The translations under genes and the position numbers were made by a program. DNA of 64,000 nt from Planctomycetota bacterium (GTDB lineage: Bacteria > Planctomycetota > UBA1135 > GCA-002686595). The stretch is taken from the NCBI GenBank assembly GCA_020638855.1, contig JACKHT010000001.1:496001-560000 (forward strand), in the 5' to 3' direction. The notes beneath the pieces are model-generated. The model was not told where the DNA came from, ran no database searches, and saw only the letters and a program-made list of their open reading frames with translations. Of the stretch, positions 25,724 through 35,174 are shown in pieces; position 1 is the stretch's first letter; each line of letters opens with the position of its first letter.

Positions 25724-27703
25724 TCAATCGAGACCGCTGACGTCGGCTGCGTTGAGCGCGTCGTGGCAGAAGCGGCGGAAAGCCAGCTGGGTGTAGTCCT
25801 CCTGCAAGGCCTGCAGCGTGCGCTCATCGCGCAGACTGAGGGTCTTGGTGGGGCCCACCTTGTCTTTCACGTAGGTGATGATGTAGCCCTGGGGACCACG
25901 GAAGGGACCGCCCACGGCCCCTTTGGGCACGTCGAAGAAGATGGAGTCGACCGCATTGGCGTCCCACAGGAAGTGGGAGTAGGGGCTCTCGCCCAAGTAT
26001 CCCTTGAGGTCGTTGCGCGTGGTGGGCGTGCCTTGGAAGCGGCCCTTGTCGCGCATCGAGTTGGCCGGCGGGGACTTGCCGACCGCGGGGAGCGGCGGAT
26101 CCCAGAAGTCCGAGTTCAAGTCGAGGAAGTTGGCCCACCATTGGTCAAAGGGCAACAGCACTTCTTCGGGCTCAAAGGCCTCGCCATTCGCTTCCGCCTT
26201 GGCGCGCGCTTCCTCTTGGGCTGCGAGTTTGTCGACGTAGGCGTCGATTTCCGCCCGCAGGCTTAGGGCGCGCTCGTAGGCGTTCTCCCAGCCATTCTCT
26301 TTCCACTCGTTGCGGGGGAAGTCAAACGCCGACACGAGCAGGTTTTCCGACTGCACGCGGGCGATGCCCATGATGCCTTGCACGATCGGGAAGTGCGCGG
26401 CCAACTCCGGGGGCAGGTTGCCATCGGCGTCCGGCTGCAAACTGGCTTGGATCGAATCCCGGAAGGAGTCGTAGAGGTAGTTGTAGTCTTCGTAGGATTC
26501 GACCGAAGGGAAGCGGAAGGCGTTGGTGGCCACAAAGTTGAAGGAGCCGAAGGTGCCCATGTTGGCCGTGTCGGCCTTTTCCTTGGCCTGCTTCTCGCGG
26601 AAGGGTCCTTCGGGCTTGAGCACGCCTTCCTCAGCGAGCTTGTCCTTGGCGGCTTCCATCAACGCCAAGAACAGCTTGGCCTCGTAGATGTCGTGCTCGT
26701 CAAAGGCGGATTTCATGTCCTGGTAGACCTGCTCGGTGGTCAGCGAAGCGGTCAAGCCGTTGCCTTCGATGGTCATGAGCAGTTCTTCGGGCAAACCATC
26801 GCTGGCGGTCTTGATGGTCACAAATCCGCCCAGGATGGCCTGCACCGCATCGCGCAGGAGGGCCATCATCATGTCCTCTTCGCGGGGCATGAACTTGCCA
26901 GCCACTTCGTCGACCATGTCTTCGAGTTGGGCCTTTTGCTCTTCGGTCAGGCTATCGACCGTGGCCCCATCGAAGTGTTGCGCCAGGGCCTCTTCACGCG
27001 CCGCGGCGCGCTGCTTGAGCCACTCCTCCGAGCGCATTTCGTAGTACTTCTTGTAGTCCGCCACCAAATCGAATTGGGGCGAGGCTTGGTGGATGGCCTC
27101 CAGCGAGAGGTCGGGCCAAGTGTCCGGGTGTCCAGGGAAGAAGAGCTGGTCGAATTCCAGCGTCATGCGGATTTGGTCCTTCCACCAATCCACGCTTTGG
27201 TAAGCCCGGCGGATCTCCGTGTCCAAGTCGAGGGTCGGGTAGCGCTCGGCGAAGGTTTTCATTTCCCCGGCCAGCTTGACCTCGAATTCCTCGGGGTCGA
27301 TCTGGAAGCGAGCCATCTCGGCATCGATCGCCTGCTCCAACTCGGCGCGCTGGGCGTCGGTCAGATCTGCGAGGGCCTTGCCCCCGTAGTTTTCTTCCAG
27401 CATCCGCTCGCGCGCCTTGATGTGGCGCAATTCGCGCTCCTGGTCCATCAGGAGGCCCAGGCGCAGGGATTCCAGACCATTGCGTCCCTTGCCGTAGCAA
27501 AGGAAGCGCTTGATGGCCAAATCGCTGATGCGCTTGCCGTTGACGAACAGCGGCTCCCCGAATACCGAGGTGGCTTCTTGGGGCTGCGCGGCATTGACAA
27601 CGGCAGGGGCGGCGGATTCCTGGGCCCCAGCGGGGGCCGCGAGGCACAAAGGGATCAGGGCGCAGGCGAGGCCTAGGCGCTGGAAGAGGGCAATGGAAGA
27701 CAT
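25724..27703 (-). CDS. Secreted SurA/PpiC-like chaperone or peptidyl-prolyl isomerase, divergent
   Basis: A 659-residue exported protein with signal peptide ending APAGAQ. The first region, FVNGKRISDLAIKRFLCYGK, resembles the start of SurA/PrsA N-domains (here VNGE type). Long charged helical segments follow (two copies of the pattern LTDAQRAELEQ / LTEEQKAQLEDM at about residues 115 and 255). The end, KGAVGGPFRGPQGYIITYVKDK, resembles the last strand of a parvulin domain, but no complete parvulin motif is seen. It probably works in outer membrane or secreted protein folding; catalytic activity is doubtful. It is monocistronic, ended by the terminator at 25616-25673. Confidence 0.6.
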   Translation of the reverse strand: MSSIALFQRLGLACALIPLCLAAPAGAQESAAPAVVNAAQPQEATSVFGEPLFVNGKRISDLAIKRFLCYGKGRNGLESLRLGLLMDQERELRHIKARERMLEENYGGKALADLTDAQRAELEQAIDAEMARFQIDPEEFEVKLAGEMKTFAERYPTLDLDTEIRRAYQSVDWWKDQIRMTLEFDQLFFPGHPDTWPDLSLEAIHQASPQFDLVADYKKYYEMRSEEWLKQRAAAREEALAQHFDGATVDSLTEEQKAQLEDMVDEVAGKFMPREEDMMMALLRDAVQAILGGFVTIKTASDGLPEELLMTIEGNGLTASLTTEQVYQDMKSAFDEHDIYEAKLFLALMEAAKDKLAEEGVLKPEGPFREKQAKEKADTANMGTFGSFNFVATNAFRFPSVESYEDYNYLYDSFRDSIQASLQPDADGNLPPELAAHFPIVQGIMGIARVQSENLLVSAFDFPRNEWKENGWENAYERALSLRAEIDAYVDKLAAQEEARAKAEANGEAFEPEEVLLPFDQWWANFLDLNSDFWDPPLPAVGKSPPANSMRDKGRFQGTPTTRNDLKGYLGESPYSHFLWDANAVDSIFFDVPKGAVGGPFRGPQGYIITYVKDKVGPTKTLSLRDERTLQALQEDYTQLAFRRFCHDALNAADVSGLD

Positions 27704-27843
27704 GGTTGGTTCTAGGTTCCGTCCTGGGTCGGGCGGTCAAAGGGCCGGTAGCATACGCGCCAAGGGGGTCGGAGTTGGAGGATTTCCTGGGCAGGGTCGA
27801 AGGAACCGCCCCAAAACCTATATTCTGCTGGGGGGATCGCAAT

Positions 27844-27909
27844 GGGACTCCCTGGCCAGGATTCCCTGCCGGGATTCCTCGCCGGGATTCCTGAATGGGA
27901 TTCCGGGCC
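27844..27909. repeat. 13-bp tandem repeat, about five copies
   Basis: Units of the type GGGATTCCTCGCC start at about 27844, 27858, 27871, 27884 and 27897. It lies in the 324-bp gap between divergent genes at 27703 and 28028; apart from the array I see no other element in that gap. Confidence 0.8.
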
Positions 27910-28027
27910 TAGCCCCCGGCTCGCGTTCCACCCCACCCGGGCCCGCCGCGACCTAGGTCTACGCAGGGTGCCCACGGGATTCGGGTGACCCCGAGGCCCA
28001 GCCCGCCTATCCCCTCCCCCCACCACC

Positions 28028-28732
28028 ATGCCCTACGAGCCCCGCACGATCGCCCTGCACTGCGAACTGATCCATCCCCCCCTGCCGATGGACCCGCGCC
28101 CGGTGCAGCAGATCCACAACGAGCTGTTCCAATCGGGGAACCCGCCCTACACGAGTTTCGCGGTCACCCCCATGGGGCCAGTGCTCTCCAATCCCGATGC
28201 GAGCCCGGGGCGCATCTCGCAGGTGCTCTTCCTGCCCGACCAAATCCAGTTCCGCGAGGAACAGGGCCCGCTCACCCACGAACACTTCGCCCGCCGGGTG
28301 GAAACCATCGCCGAACGGTTTGCCAAGTCCCGAGGCGTCGAGAACTACGCCGGCCAGCGCGTCACGGTGCGAGCCCTGGTCAGCCCCCAAAACCAGCGCA
28401 ACGCCAAGGCCTTCCTCGACCAAGCGCTGTTCGCCGGGCGGCTGGGCGAGGGATCCGTGGTCGACCAGTCCTTTGGCCAATCCGCTGCGCTGTATGGCCT
28501 GCGACTCGCGTTCGAAGAAGTCGACGAACCCAAGTCGACCATGGGCCTGCGCGTCGAGTCGTACACCCCCGATGCCCGTTCGCTGTTCATCGAGATCCAA
28601 GGCACCTATGGTCCGCTCGAGCCCCACCTGGGGTCCGAGGGCTTGGGGCAGCGGGTTCGCTCGGTCTACCATTTCTTGGAGCAGCCAACGATGGACCTCA
28701 TCGCCAACTTCGACCGGACCCCGCACGCATGA
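28028..28732 (+). CDS. Conserved-looking hypothetical protein, cytosolic
   Basis: A 234-residue protein without signal peptide or membrane segment. The beginning (PRTIALHCELIHPPLPMDPR) reads like the first strand and helix of a two-layer alpha/beta domain, followed by QVLFLPDQIQFREEQG and a C-terminal part SLFIEIQGTYGPLEPHLGSEGL. No family is recognised with confidence; it has the general look of a paired alpha/beta domain protein. It opens a run of four genes, and its stop overlaps the start of the lipoprotein gene in ATGA. Confidence 0.65.
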   Translation: MPYEPRTIALHCELIHPPLPMDPRPVQQIHNELFQSGNPPYTSFAVTPMGPVLSNPDASPGRISQVLFLPDQIQFREEQGPLTHEHFARRVETIAERFAKSRGVENYAGQRVTVRALVSPQNQRNAKAFLDQALFAGRLGEGSVVDQSFGQSAALYGLRLAFEEVDEPKSTMGLRVESYTPDARSLFIEIQGTYGPLEPHLGSEGLGQRVRSVYHFLEQPTMDLIANFDRTPHA

Positions 28733-29448
28733 GAAGTTGGCTCGCCCTAGGACTCGTTTTGGCGCTGGGAGCAGGCTGCGGTAAGGCCCAGCCCGGGGCC
28801 TCTGAACCCGCAGCCTCGGACGCCCAGCCGCCCCAAGTCGCTTCGCGTCCGCTCCCCGCCGACCTGCCCGAGGACACCGTGCTCGTCATCGAGGACCAGC
28901 CCATCACGCGCTCGGAAATCGACCGTTGGCTCGGGATCTATCGGTTGATCGAGCCCGCCAAGTCCGAGCACGCCTTGCGACGGCTGATCGTGACCAACTC
29001 TTGCCTCCCGATCGCCGCTGCCCGGGTGCTCGACCCGGAGGGCAGCGCTGCGGCCCTGCGACGCTTGGAACGGGCACGGACCAAGGTCCTGGCAGGCGAA
29101 ACCCTCTCGCTCGAAGATCCCCAAATCGAGCGCATCGAGGACACCTGGAAGTCGACCATGGGTCTCGATCGCTGGGGTGTGGGCAAAGAAACGCCCCTGG
29201 GCGAATGGTCCCCCATCTTCGAAACCCTGGGCGGGTACACCATGGTGCGGGTTGTGCGAGCCCCGAGCCCCTGGTTGCCCAACAGCGTGATCACACTCGA
29301 GCACATCACCGTAAACTACTTGCCCCCCGAGCAATCCAAAGAGATCGTCTGGGATGCCCTGAAGAACGTCGAAATCACCGTCGTGGACCCCGAGTGGCGC
29401 CGCTACTTGCCCACGATCTACCTGCATCAATGCCGAGTTCCCCAATGA
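28729..29448 (+). CDS. Lipoprotein with SurA-like N-terminal segment
   Basis: A 239-residue predicted lipoprotein: signal MRSWLALGLVLALGAGC with the lipobox Cys at residue 17. After a Pro/Ala-rich linker comes DTVLVIEDQPITRSEIDRWLG, the hallmark opening of SurA/PpiC chaperone N-domains, then helices to about residue 150. The C-terminal part (LGEWSPIFETLGGYTMVRVVR) has a strand pattern reminiscent of a parvulin remnant. It is coupled at both ends by ATGA overlaps. A periplasmic holding role is plausible. Confidence 0.65.
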   Translation: MRSWLALGLVLALGAGCGKAQPGASEPAASDAQPPQVASRPLPADLPEDTVLVIEDQPITRSEIDRWLGIYRLIEPAKSEHALRRLIVTNSCLPIAAARVLDPEGSAAALRRLERARTKVLAGETLSLEDPQIERIEDTWKSTMGLDRWGVGKETPLGEWSPIFETLGGYTMVRVVRAPSPWLPNSVITLEHITVNYLPPEQSKEIVWDALKNVEITVVDPEWRRYLPTIYLHQCRVPQ

Positions 29449-30398
29449 AGCACTCCTGGTTGATCCTTCCGCTGTTGACCGGCATGGCCATGGCCGCGCC
29501 GCAGAATCCCCTTAGCGCCACTGCCCCGGCGACGGCGCTGCAGGACCCCGCACCGGCTCCCACCGAGAAGCCCAAAGAGGACCCGAGCGAGGATCCGGAC
29601 GGCGAGAAGAAGGAGCCCGAGCGCCTCAAGGAATGGCCCGAACTCACCGACAAGAGCGCCCTCAAGGAAGTCCAACGGCTGGTCAAGGCCCGCACCGAGG
29701 CCATGGGCATCGACGCGGCCGAAAAACTGCAAGCCGTCGGCGCGCCGGTTGCCCCGCTCTTGATCAAGGAACTCGAGCGCGCCCGCGACAAACAAGCCAT
29801 CGCCCGCATCGAGGACACCCTGGAAGTCATCACCGGCGCACCCCACACGCGCCTGCTGGCGGAGGAATTCCAGAACAAGAGCGCCGCGGTCCGACGTTTT
29901 GCCCTGTACAAGGTCGCCCGCCTGGCCGACCCCGGAGTGCGCGAAGCGGCCGAAGCCGCGTACAAAATCGCCGCCGCCGAAGACACCAAGTGGGAGAGCC
30001 GCGACCGCTATCTGACCGCGCTCTGCTGCGCATCGAGCGGATCGCTGGCGGGCTGGGCCGACCTCAAAGAACTCGCGCGCAAGAAGTGGGGTGACTACCG
30101 CTCCGACCTGAGCATGGCGCTGCCCCACGTGCGCAGCGACGCGCTGACCGCCGAAATCATCGCCTCGGTCCACTCCGAGGAACGCCAAGACCAGGTCGAC
30201 TGCCTGCGTCTGCTTTCTGTCGCGGGCACCCGAACCGCCATCGACTACGTCAAACCGCTGCTCGACAGCGGAGACGCGTCGATCCGGGTGGCCGCCATCA
30301 ACACCTGCCGCGGAATCATCGACGGGGATCCGCCCCTGGCCGAACTGTCCGCCTTCCAAGCCATCGAGCTCGCCAAGAAATGGAAAGATCGCCTCTAA
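29445..30398 (+). CDS. Secreted HEAT-repeat protein
   Basis: A 317-residue exported protein with signal peptide MKHSWLILPLLTGMAMA and a Pro/Glu/Lys-rich linker (residues about 30-65). The rest consists of about six helical HEAT-like repeats, for example AEKLQAVGAPVAPLLIKEL and KSAAVRRFALYKVARLADPG. Such solenoids act as protein-binding scaffolds. The start overlaps the lipoprotein stop; the 3' end overlaps the following gene by 19 nt, so all four genes 28028-31603 are likely co-transcribed. Confidence 0.75.
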   Translation: MKHSWLILPLLTGMAMAAPQNPLSATAPATALQDPAPAPTEKPKEDPSEDPDGEKKEPERLKEWPELTDKSALKEVQRLVKARTEAMGIDAAEKLQAVGAPVAPLLIKELERARDKQAIARIEDTLEVITGAPHTRLLAEEFQNKSAAVRRFALYKVARLADPGVREAAEAAYKIAAAEDTKWESRDRYLTALCCASSGSLAGWADLKELARKKWGDYRSDLSMALPHVRSDALTAEIIASVHSEERQDQVDCLRLLSVAGTRTAIDYVKPLLDSGDASIRVAAINTCRGIIDGDPPLAELSAFQAIELAKKWKDRL

Positions 30399-31603
30399 TC
30401 CGCCTGTCCGCGCTGCTCTTGTGGTTTGCCTGCCTGGCCCTTCCGGCCTGGGCTCAGAAGGCTTCCAAGGTGCCGCGCACCGACCCCAGCCAGTGCCCGT
30501 ACTGCCACAACGATCCCGAGATCCTGAAGCGGGCCGGGCTCGTGTCCCACGGCGGATTCGACGTGGCGCGCCATCCAACCGAAGAAGCGTCCAAGGCCGT
30601 CGCCGGCGCAGACATCTATTGGATCGAGACCGAGCACTTTGAGCTGGGCTTCGCGCTCGGACCGATCAAAGTCCGCCAAGAGGAAAAGGAAAAGATCCGT
30701 GGCGAATGCGCCAAACTGGCCGAGGTCCTGGAGAACGTCCCCGACAAGCCCAAGGTGCTCGACCCCTGGTTGCGGACCCACATCTACGCGATGCGGCTCG
30801 AGCAGATCTACAGCGACATGCTCGAGTTCTTCGACATCAAGCAGGAGGTGTTTCCCGCCCCGGGCACGGTCTGGAATCAAACCGGCGAGTACTGGGGCGA
30901 AGGCCCCTACATGGGGCAAAAAGGCAAACTGGAGGTGATGATTTTCCCCTCCGAGGCCTACCACTCGCAGTGGTTGCGAACCAACTTTGGCCTGTTGACC
31001 AAGAAAAGCCAACGTTGGCACGTGATCGACACCGGCAGCTTGCACCTGTGCGTGCACACCGAACAAGGCAGCTTGACCACCGACGAAGCCCTGCACGGAC
31101 ACCTCGTGTTCAACGTCTCGATCATGCTGACCAACTCGTACAAGCACTACTCGTACGACATGCCGGTTTGGCTGCTCGAGGGCATCGGCCACTACATGGA
31201 GCGGCGCTTGTCGCCCAAGTACAACACCTTTGACTCCGGCGAAGGCGGCTTGGCCGAAACCAGTCGCAAGGAGCGCTGGGAACCCGAGGTCAAGAAACTC
31301 GTGGCCAAGAATGAAGCGCCGAGCCTCTCGGCCCTGGTGCGCATGAGCAACTTCGCCGAGCTCGACCTACCCGCGCACTTCACGACTTGGTCGATGATCG
31401 ATTACCTCCAACGCGCGCACCCGGGCTTCCTGCCCAAGCTGATCCTGCGCACCTCGGACCTGCGCAACGAGCAGAACATCCCCGATGGCACCAACCTGCA
31501 GGACGAGGAGCGGGCGGTCTTCCGGGACGAACTCCACATGAGTTACCTTCAGTTCGACCGCGCCTGGGCCGATTGGGTCCTAGAGAACTATGCATCTAAG
31601 TAG
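30380..31603 (+). CDS. Secreted gluzincin-like protein lacking HExxH, with one CxxCH motif
   Basis: A 407-residue exported protein (signal peptide ending AWAQ). Right after the signal lies QCPYCHNDPEIL, a single CxxCH that could bind c-type haem or metal. The middle and C-terminal parts have the layout of peptidase-MA/DUF1570-like gluzincins: a region ALHGHLVFNVSIMLTN where HExxH would be expected, followed by MPVWLLEGIGHYMERRLSP, which matches the W-x-x-EG-x-x-x-Y segment holding the third zinc ligand. The catalytic HExxH is absent, so hydrolysis is unlikely. Last gene of the secreted-protein operon. Confidence 0.6.
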   Translation: MERSPLIRLSALLLWFACLALPAWAQKASKVPRTDPSQCPYCHNDPEILKRAGLVSHGGFDVARHPTEEASKAVAGADIYWIETEHFELGFALGPIKVRQEEKEKIRGECAKLAEVLENVPDKPKVLDPWLRTHIYAMRLEQIYSDMLEFFDIKQEVFPAPGTVWNQTGEYWGEGPYMGQKGKLEVMIFPSEAYHSQWLRTNFGLLTKKSQRWHVIDTGSLHLCVHTEQGSLTTDEALHGHLVFNVSIMLTNSYKHYSYDMPVWLLEGIGHYMERRLSPKYNTFDSGEGGLAETSRKERWEPEVKKLVAKNEAPSLSALVRMSNFAELDLPAHFTTWSMIDYLQRAHPGFLPKLILRTSDLRNEQNIPDGTNLQDEERAVFRDELHMSYLQFDRAWADWVLENYASK

Positions 31604-31652
31604 GGCTTCCAAGTAAGGCTTCCCATTAGGGCTTCCCAGTAGGCCTCGCGGG
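31601..31652. repeat. 13-bp tandem repeat starting at the stop codon
   Basis: Units TAGGGCTTCCAAG, TAAGGCTTCCCAT, TAGGGCTTCCCAG and a decayed fourth, at 31601, 31614, 31627 and 31640. The first TAG is the stop codon of the preceding gene. The remaining sequence to 31879 carries no recognisable gene. Confidence 0.75.
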
Positions 31653-31879
31653 GCGTTCCGGGGCTGCCCGCCGGGCCGGACCTCCGCCGGGAGGCCCAAA
31701 CCCCTACCGAAGTGGGCCATTCTGGGGCCCCGGGGGGGCGAATCCCCCACCCGGACCCGGTCGCGTGGGGTATTCTGTAGGCACGGGGAGGCGAAATGCG
31801 ACGCAAACCCTTACGTTAACGGACGACTCAGAGAAGCCTTCGCTCCCCCTGGGCAAGACGACCCCGCACCGGTCTCCCA

Positions 31880-33484
31880 ATGATCCAACGCAAAAAGCAC
31901 ATCGTGCTCTTCATGCCCCACCGCGCCGACCCGCGCGAGGGAGTCCGTGTGGCTGCGGACCTGCTGCCCCTGGAGCTGCTCCAAATCGCGGCCTGGCCCG
32001 ACAAGGACGGCTATACCGTCCACATCGTGGACGCCATGGTGCATCCCGACTACATGGAGCGCTTGATGGAGCTGTGCGATGGAGCGCTGCTCTTCGCGAG
32101 TTCGTGCATCCTGGGCTACCAAGTGGCCCACGGCGCCGAAGTGGCCAAGGCCATCCGCGCGCGCTTCCCCAAGCTGCCGATCATCTGGGGCGGTTGGTTC
32201 CCTTCGGTCGCGCCCGAGCTGTACTTCCAAGAAGGCATCGCCGATGCGGTCGGCTTGGGGCAAGGTGAGCTCACGTTCCGCGACGTGGTGCACGCGATCG
32301 ACGCGGGTACCGACCTCGAGCAAGTGCCCGGCCTTCTGATCCAGAAGAACGGTCAACTGATCTACACCGAGCACCGCCCGGTGGTCGACTTCACGCACTT
32401 CCCCGATGCCCCCTGGCACCTGGTGGATTACGAGCCCTACGCCGAGCTGCAGAACAACCCGGGCAAGTGGAAGGTACGCCACAAGTACCCCGACCCGTGG
32501 AACCTCGAACCCGGCACCCCCGTGCGCGGATTCAGCTACTTCTCGTCGTTTGGTTGCCCCGAGCCGTGCACCTTCTGCTGCTCGCCCAAGGTCACCGGAC
32601 GGCGCTGGAAGGCGATCCCCGGCGACCTGTTGGCCGAACGCCTGCTCGACCTGCAAGAGCGTTTCCAGTTCAACGTGATGCGCTTCCAAGACGCCAACTT
32701 CGGCGTGGCCGAAAAGCGCAGCAACGCCTTCTGCGAGAAGCTGATCGAAGCCGACACGCCGTTCTGGTGGTCGGGTTGCTACGAGATCGAGACCATCGAC
32801 CGCTACAAGGAAGCGTCCTTGGACCTGATGCAGGCTTCCAAGTGCCACATGATCTCGGTCGGCGCCGAAGCAGGCAGCCAAGAGCAGCAAAAGGTGATCG
32901 AGAAGGAAATCGACGTCACCCACTTCGAATCCTCGTTGCGCGCGATGAACGAGCGCGACATCACCACGGGTTGCTCGTGGATCATCGGCTACCCGGGCGA
33001 GTCCCGCGAATCGATGATGGAGACGATCCGCATGGCGGCGCTGATGAAGCACAAGTTCCCGCGCTCGGCCTCGGACATCTTCCCCTTCCGCCCCATCCCA
33101 GGCACGGTGGACTTCCAAAAGGCCGTCGAGCTGGGCTACCAACCGCCCAAGAACCTGGCCGAGTGGGGCAGCGTGCTCGAGTACAAGCTCGAGATCGGCG
33201 ACCTGCAACTGCCCGACGACGTGCTGCAGATCTGGAAGCGCTACGGCGTGGCTTCGACCTTCTACGGCGAACTCGCCAAGGAAGGCTCGGGCTGGATGCG
33301 GCACTTCATGAAGAGCGTGTCCGGTTGGCGCCTGCGCAACAACCGCTACAGCTTCCCGCTCGAGCACAAACTGTTCCACGCCTACGTCAAAGTGACCGGC
33401 CAGGATCAGAAGCACATCCTCAACCAGGGCACCGACGAAAACCTGGACCGTACTCCCGGGGTGACTCCCAACGCTCCGGTCTGA
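31880..33484 (+). CDS. B12-binding-domain radical SAM protein, copy 1
   Basis: A 534-residue radical SAM enzyme. Residues 1-190 form a cobalamin-binding-like Rossmann domain (IVLFMPHRADPREG, SSCILGYQVAHG, LPIIWGGWFPSVAPELYF, ADAVGLGQGELTF) without the DxHxxG base-off motif. The radical SAM domain begins FSYFSSFGCPEPCTFCCSP with the three 4Fe-4S cysteines at 226, 230 and 233 (CxxxCxxC). FQDANFGVAEKRSNAFCEKL, ISVGAEAGSQEQQ and SWIIGYPGESRESM follow. The C-terminal 150 residues are particular to this pair. Class B-type chemistry such as methylation or ring formation is possible, but the substrate is unknown. The start is ATG 31880; no Shine-Dalgarno is visible. Confidence 0.88.
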   Translation: MIQRKKHIVLFMPHRADPREGVRVAADLLPLELLQIAAWPDKDGYTVHIVDAMVHPDYMERLMELCDGALLFASSCILGYQVAHGAEVAKAIRARFPKLPIIWGGWFPSVAPELYFQEGIADAVGLGQGELTFRDVVHAIDAGTDLEQVPGLLIQKNGQLIYTEHRPVVDFTHFPDAPWHLVDYEPYAELQNNPGKWKVRHKYPDPWNLEPGTPVRGFSYFSSFGCPEPCTFCCSPKVTGRRWKAIPGDLLAERLLDLQERFQFNVMRFQDANFGVAEKRSNAFCEKLIEADTPFWWSGCYEIETIDRYKEASLDLMQASKCHMISVGAEAGSQEQQKVIEKEIDVTHFESSLRAMNERDITTGCSWIIGYPGESRESMMETIRMAALMKHKFPRSASDIFPFRPIPGTVDFQKAVELGYQPPKNLAEWGSVLEYKLEIGDLQLPDDVLQIWKRYGVASTFYGELAKEGSGWMRHFMKSVSGWRLRNNRYSFPLEHKLFHAYVKVTGQDQKHILNQGTDENLDRTPGVTPNAPV

Positions 33485-33506
33485 TCCGAACCACCTGATC
33501 GACACC

Positions 33507-35123
33507 ATGATCCAGCGCAAACCCAAGATCGTGCTCTTCCTACCGCACCGGGCTGACCCGGGGCGTGGGGAAGCCTTCAGCGCGGACCTCCTGCCGCTCG
33601 AGCTGCTCCAAATCGCGTCCGGCCCGATCGCCGACGGCTTCGAAGTCGTGATGATCGACGCGATGATCGAGCCCAAGTACATGGACAAGGTCCTCGAGGC
33701 CTGCGACGGCGCCATGCTGTTCGGCTCGTCGTGCATCCTGGGCTACCAGGTCTACGACGGCTACTTGGTGGCCAAGGCGGTGCGCGAAAAGTACCCCAAC
33801 TTGCCCATCATCTGGGGCGGCTGGTTCCCCAGCGTGATCCCCGAGATGTACTTCGAGCACGACATCGCCGACGCGGTGTGCATCGGGCAAGGCGAAGTCG
33901 CCTTCCGCGAGCTGGTGCAAGCGATCCACTGCGGTGAAGACATCGCCAAGGTGCCCGGCTTCGCCGTCCAACGCGACGGCCAGATGATCATGACCCCCCA
34001 CCGCCCGGTGGTGGGCTTCGAAGACTTCGCGCCGGTGCCGTGGCACCTGCTCGAGTACGACCGCTACGTCGAGCTGCAACTCCAGCCGCGCCGCAACGAG
34101 AAGGTGCGCCACCGCTTCCCGTTGCCGGGCGACTACACCCCCATGAACCCGCCCAAGGGGTTCAGCTACTTCTCGTCGTTCGGTTGCCCCGAGCCCTGCA
34201 CCTTCTGCTGCTCGCCCGACCTGACCGGCCGGCGTTGGAAAGCGATCCCCGGCAAACAACTCGCCGAGGACATCGCCGAACTCCAGCAGCGTTTCGGCTT
34301 CGACATGCTGCGCTTCCAGGACGCCAACTTCGGCGTGGCCGAAAAGCGCACCAAGGAGTTCTGCCAGACCATGGTCGACCTCGAGGTCCCCGTGTGGTGG
34401 AACGGCACGATCGAGATCGAAACGATCATGCGCTACAAGAAGGAGACCCTCGACCTGCTCGAGGAGTCCAAATGCCACCTCCTCTGGCTCGGCGCCGAAT
34501 CGGGCACCGCCGAGATGCAGGACCGCATCAAGAAGCACATCAAGATCGAAAACATCCCGCTCGCCATCGGCGAACTGGTCAAGCGCAACATCGTGCCCGG
34601 CACCTTCTGGATCATCGGCTTCCCCGGCGAAACCCAGGAATCGATGGAGCACACCCTCAAGCAGGCCGCGCACACCAAGTTCCTGTACCCCCTGGCCGGA
34701 TCGGACGTCTACCCCTTCCGCCCCATCCCGGGCACCCACGACTACCGCGAAGCGATCAAGCTAGGCTACGTGCCGCCCAAGGACTTCCGCGAGTGGGGCG
34801 ACTGCTTCGAGTACAAGTACAACAGCCAAAACACGCCCCTGCCCGACTCGGTGCGCCACACCTGGCAGCGTTACAACAACACCGCTGCCATCTACGACAT
34901 GCACATCCAAGAGGGCCCCCTCTGGATGCGCCGCTTGCTCTCCAAGATGGCCGGAGCCCGCCTCAAGAAGGGCAGCTACGGCTTCCCCATCGAGCAAAAG
35001 CTGTTCGACATCTACGTCAAAGCCACCGGCCAAGGCCAAAAGAAGCACACCGACAACTCCGAGGAGTACCAACAACTCCAACCGGAAACCCACGCCCAGA
35101 TCAGCGGCAAACCCGTCGCCTGA
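33507..35123 (+). CDS. B12-binding-domain radical SAM protein, copy 2
   Basis: Tandem paralogue of the preceding gene, 538 residues, 22 nt downstream, so one operon. It shares the order of domains and most motifs: VLFLPHRADPGRG, IIWGGWFPSVIPEMYF, FGCPEPCTFCCSPDLTGRRW with cysteines 227, 231 and 234, and FWIIGFPGETQESM. The active-site surroundings differ (WWNGTIEIE versus WWSGCYEIE), suggesting related but different substrates or a heteromer. The last 60 codons plus the terminator recur at 36910, 38885 and 55260 in degenerate form; this copy is the only intact one. Function unknown. Confidence 0.88.
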   Translation: MIQRKPKIVLFLPHRADPGRGEAFSADLLPLELLQIASGPIADGFEVVMIDAMIEPKYMDKVLEACDGAMLFGSSCILGYQVYDGYLVAKAVREKYPNLPIIWGGWFPSVIPEMYFEHDIADAVCIGQGEVAFRELVQAIHCGEDIAKVPGFAVQRDGQMIMTPHRPVVGFEDFAPVPWHLLEYDRYVELQLQPRRNEKVRHRFPLPGDYTPMNPPKGFSYFSSFGCPEPCTFCCSPDLTGRRWKAIPGKQLAEDIAELQQRFGFDMLRFQDANFGVAEKRTKEFCQTMVDLEVPVWWNGTIEIETIMRYKKETLDLLEESKCHLLWLGAESGTAEMQDRIKKHIKIENIPLAIGELVKRNIVPGTFWIIGFPGETQESMEHTLKQAAHTKFLYPLAGSDVYPFRPIPGTHDYREAIKLGYVPPKDFREWGDCFEYKYNSQNTPLPDSVRHTWQRYNNTAAIYDMHIQEGPLWMRRLLSKMAGARLKKGSYGFPIEQKLFDIYVKATGQGQKKHTDNSEEYQQLQPETHAQISGKPVA

Positions 35124-35174
35124 CCTACCCCCCGCAAAGCCAGAGCCGCCAAAGTGGCCGAGGCCCTTCCAACC

